Assembly: GCA_003646935.1 (NCBI GenBank)
Contig: QMLW01000012.1
Span: 1 to 13,682, forward strand
Length of the DNA stretch: 13,682 nucleotides
Reading direction: 5' to 3'
Origin: Deltaproteobacteria bacterium
GTDB taxonomy: Bacteria; Desulfobacterota; DSM-4660; Desulfatiglandales; B25-G16
The position numbers and the translations under genes were made by a program. The notes beneath the pieces are model-generated. The model worked only from the letters and a program-made list of their open reading frames with translations. It ran no database searches and was not told the DNA's origin. Below, one piece after another: positions 12,418-13,682 of this stretch (its first letter is position 1; each line of letters opens with the position of its first letter).

Positions 12418-13682
12418 TCAGTCTCCCTTCTTGGTATCTTTAACCACGCCGCTGATCGAGCCGCGGGACAGCAGGACACTGATTGTATCGCCGGGGCTCA
12501 CCTGGGCGGAGTCCTTGATGATGGACATATCAGGCAGTTTTCGTGTGATGCTGTAACCCCTTTTCAGTATGGAGAGGGGGCTCAAGGAGTCGAGTTTCTC
12601 GGTGAAGGCGAGGGCGTCCCTTTTTTTCCCATCCAGATACCCCGTGATTGCCTGAGCAAGGGATCTCCTGTAAAAGGCCGTTTCCTGCGATCGCATGGTA
12701 ATGGCATGGGATGGGCTGTTCAACAGCAACCTTTCATTGACGGATGTAAGCTCTGCGGTCTTGTCTCTGATGAAGCCCTTTGCCATGGTGAGCACACGGT
12801 CGTAGAGGTCATCAAGCCTGAGCCAGGTATCCGCAAGGGCTCGTCGCGGGTCTCGAATCCGAGCACGGAGGTTTTCCATGGTATGCCTGGCCTTCGCCAG
12901 CATACCCTCCATGGTTATCTCAAGCCGGGAGGAGAGGGCCTTGAGATCTCTGATAAGGGCTTCTTGTTCCTTGACGAGCAGTTCAGCCGCACCCGAGGGG
13001 GTGGGAGCCCTGAGGTCCGCTGCAAGATCGGAGATGGTGAGATCCACCTCATGGCCCACTGCGGAGACAACGGGGATACGCGAGCGCCGTAGTGCATAGG
13101 CCACCTCTTCCTGGTTAAAGGGCCAGAGATCCTCGAGGGAACCCCCACCTCGTGTCAGCACGATCACCTCGATATCCTCGAGCTCTCGGTTGACCAACTC
13201 AAGGGCCTCCACGATATCACGCGCTGCTTCATCACCCTGGACCCTCGCTGGGACGATGGTGATATCCAGGTTGTGCATCCTTCGGTAGGAGATACGCAGG
13301 AAGTCCCTGATCGCCGCGCCGGTGGGGGAGGTAATCACCGCGATCCTCTGAGGCAGAAAAGGGATAGGCCTCTTTTGATCCTCATCGAATATCCCCTCGA
13401 GGGCGAGTTTTCTCTTCACCTGTTCAAATGCTGCGGCGAGTGCCCCCACCCCAAGAGGCTCCAGATAATCGAGGATGATTTGATATTCCCCCCTGGGTTC
13501 ATATACCCCTATTCTGCCCTTGGCGATCACCATCATGCCGTCTTCGGGGGTGAATTTAAGATAGCGGGCCTGGGGCCTGAACATCACCGTCCTAATCTGG
13601 GCATGTTCATCCTTTAGGCTCATATAGAAGTGACCCGAGGATGGAGAGGAGAAATTCGAGATCTCCCCCTCTACCCAGATAA
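12418..13682 (-). CDS. xseA: Exodeoxyribonuclease VII large subunit (5' end outside window)
   Basis: The catalytic subunit of exonuclease VII is open to the right edge, with about 420 residues visible. The frame continues upstream of the first ATG (13623) as 'IWVEGEISNFSSPSSGHFYM', which is the conserved OB-fold start, so the gene runs off the window and perhaps 20 residues are missing. The catalytic domain shows 'IAVITSPTGAAIRDFL', 'LTRGGGSLEDLWPFNQE', and 'VVSAVGHEVDLTISDLAADL' followed by R-A-P-T-P-S-G-A-A-E. A long coiled-coil-rich region follows, where XseB copies bind, then 'LSPLSILKRGYSI' near the C-terminus. It is the first visible gene of the operon and is separated by 1 nt from the peptidase gene. 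Confidence 0.96.
   Translation of the reverse strand, partial: IWVEGEISNFSSPSSGHFYMSLKDEHAQIRTVMFRPQARYLKFTPEDGMMVIAKGRIGVYEPRGEYQIILDYLEPLGVGALAAAFEQVKRKLALEGIFDEDQKRPIPFLPQRIAVITSPTGAAIRDFLRISYRRMHNLDITIVPARVQGDEAARDIVEALELVNRELEDIEVIVLTRGGGSLEDLWPFNQEEVAYALRRSRIPVVSAVGHEVDLTISDLAADLRAPTPSGAAELLVKEQEALIRDLKALSSRLEITMEGMLAKARHTMENLRARIRDPRRALADTWLRLDDLYDRVLTMAKGFIRDKTAELTSVNERLLLNSPSHAITMRSQETAFYRRSLAQAITGYLDGKKRDALAFTEKLDSLSPLSILKRGYSITRKLPDMSIIKDSAQVSPGDTISVLLSRGSISGVVKDTKKGD

Noticed and set aside
12187..13092. 301-codon plus-strand frame across xseA and the peptidase gene
   Set aside because: It is antisense to two well-supported genes and has no family resemblance; a shadow frame.
1..13682. 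CRISPR array, tRNA or rRNA genes
   Set aside because: I saw no regularly spaced repeats and no cloverleaf or rRNA-like stretches on either strand by eye.

Overview
The window looks like a chromosomal segment of a deltaproteobacterium-type organism (Desulfobacterota / Syntrophobacterales-like). The main reason is the gene order on the right: xseA, an M23 peptidase, xseB, ispA, dxs and tlyA on one strand with short overlaps, a layout I associate with that group. This is an inference from gene order and protein flavour, because no marker rRNA is present.

Left part (1-3480) is an accessory, heavily scarred region. It holds the 3' end of a nucleotidyltransferase-like gene, a small single-membrane-helix protein, remnants of a RelE-type toxin and its upstream partner, an intact mazEF pair, an intact hicAB pair, a nitroreductase that has lost its N-terminus, and the N-terminal third of an integron-type tyrosine recombinase. 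The two intact toxin-antitoxin pairs lie on the minus strand, pointing away from the recombinase. Each has its own promoter with a perfect palindrome in or next to the core elements. Directly after hicB is a 71-nt imperfect palindrome with the R-spacer-L-loop-L-spacer-R layout of an integron attC site. Together these suggest the decayed remains of a chromosomal integron whose self-preserving toxin-antitoxin cassettes survived.

Middle part (3420-7660) starts with an Hsp20 chaperone gene and its hairpin terminator, followed by an OFA-type major facilitator gene. A two-gene UxaA-type dehydratase/lyase (SAF-domain small subunit plus large catalytic subunit) follows. A ~151-bp non-coding repeat occurs twice, about 97% identical: once between mazE and hicB, and once exactly over the 5' end of the transporter gene. 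The second copy has replaced the transporter's first membrane helix, and a short stretch beyond it looks like the displaced original N-terminus.

Right part (7663-13682) is the conserved housekeeping operon on the minus strand: exonuclease VII large subunit (running off the window), a secreted M23 endopeptidase, exonuclease VII small subunit, farnesyl/geranyl diphosphate synthase, DXP synthase, and the TlyA rRNA methyltransferase. It couples isoprenoid precursor synthesis (dxs, ispA) with DNA-repair and ribosome-modification genes. Several starts are decided by Shine-Dalgarno position and stop/start overlap rather than by the longest reading frame.
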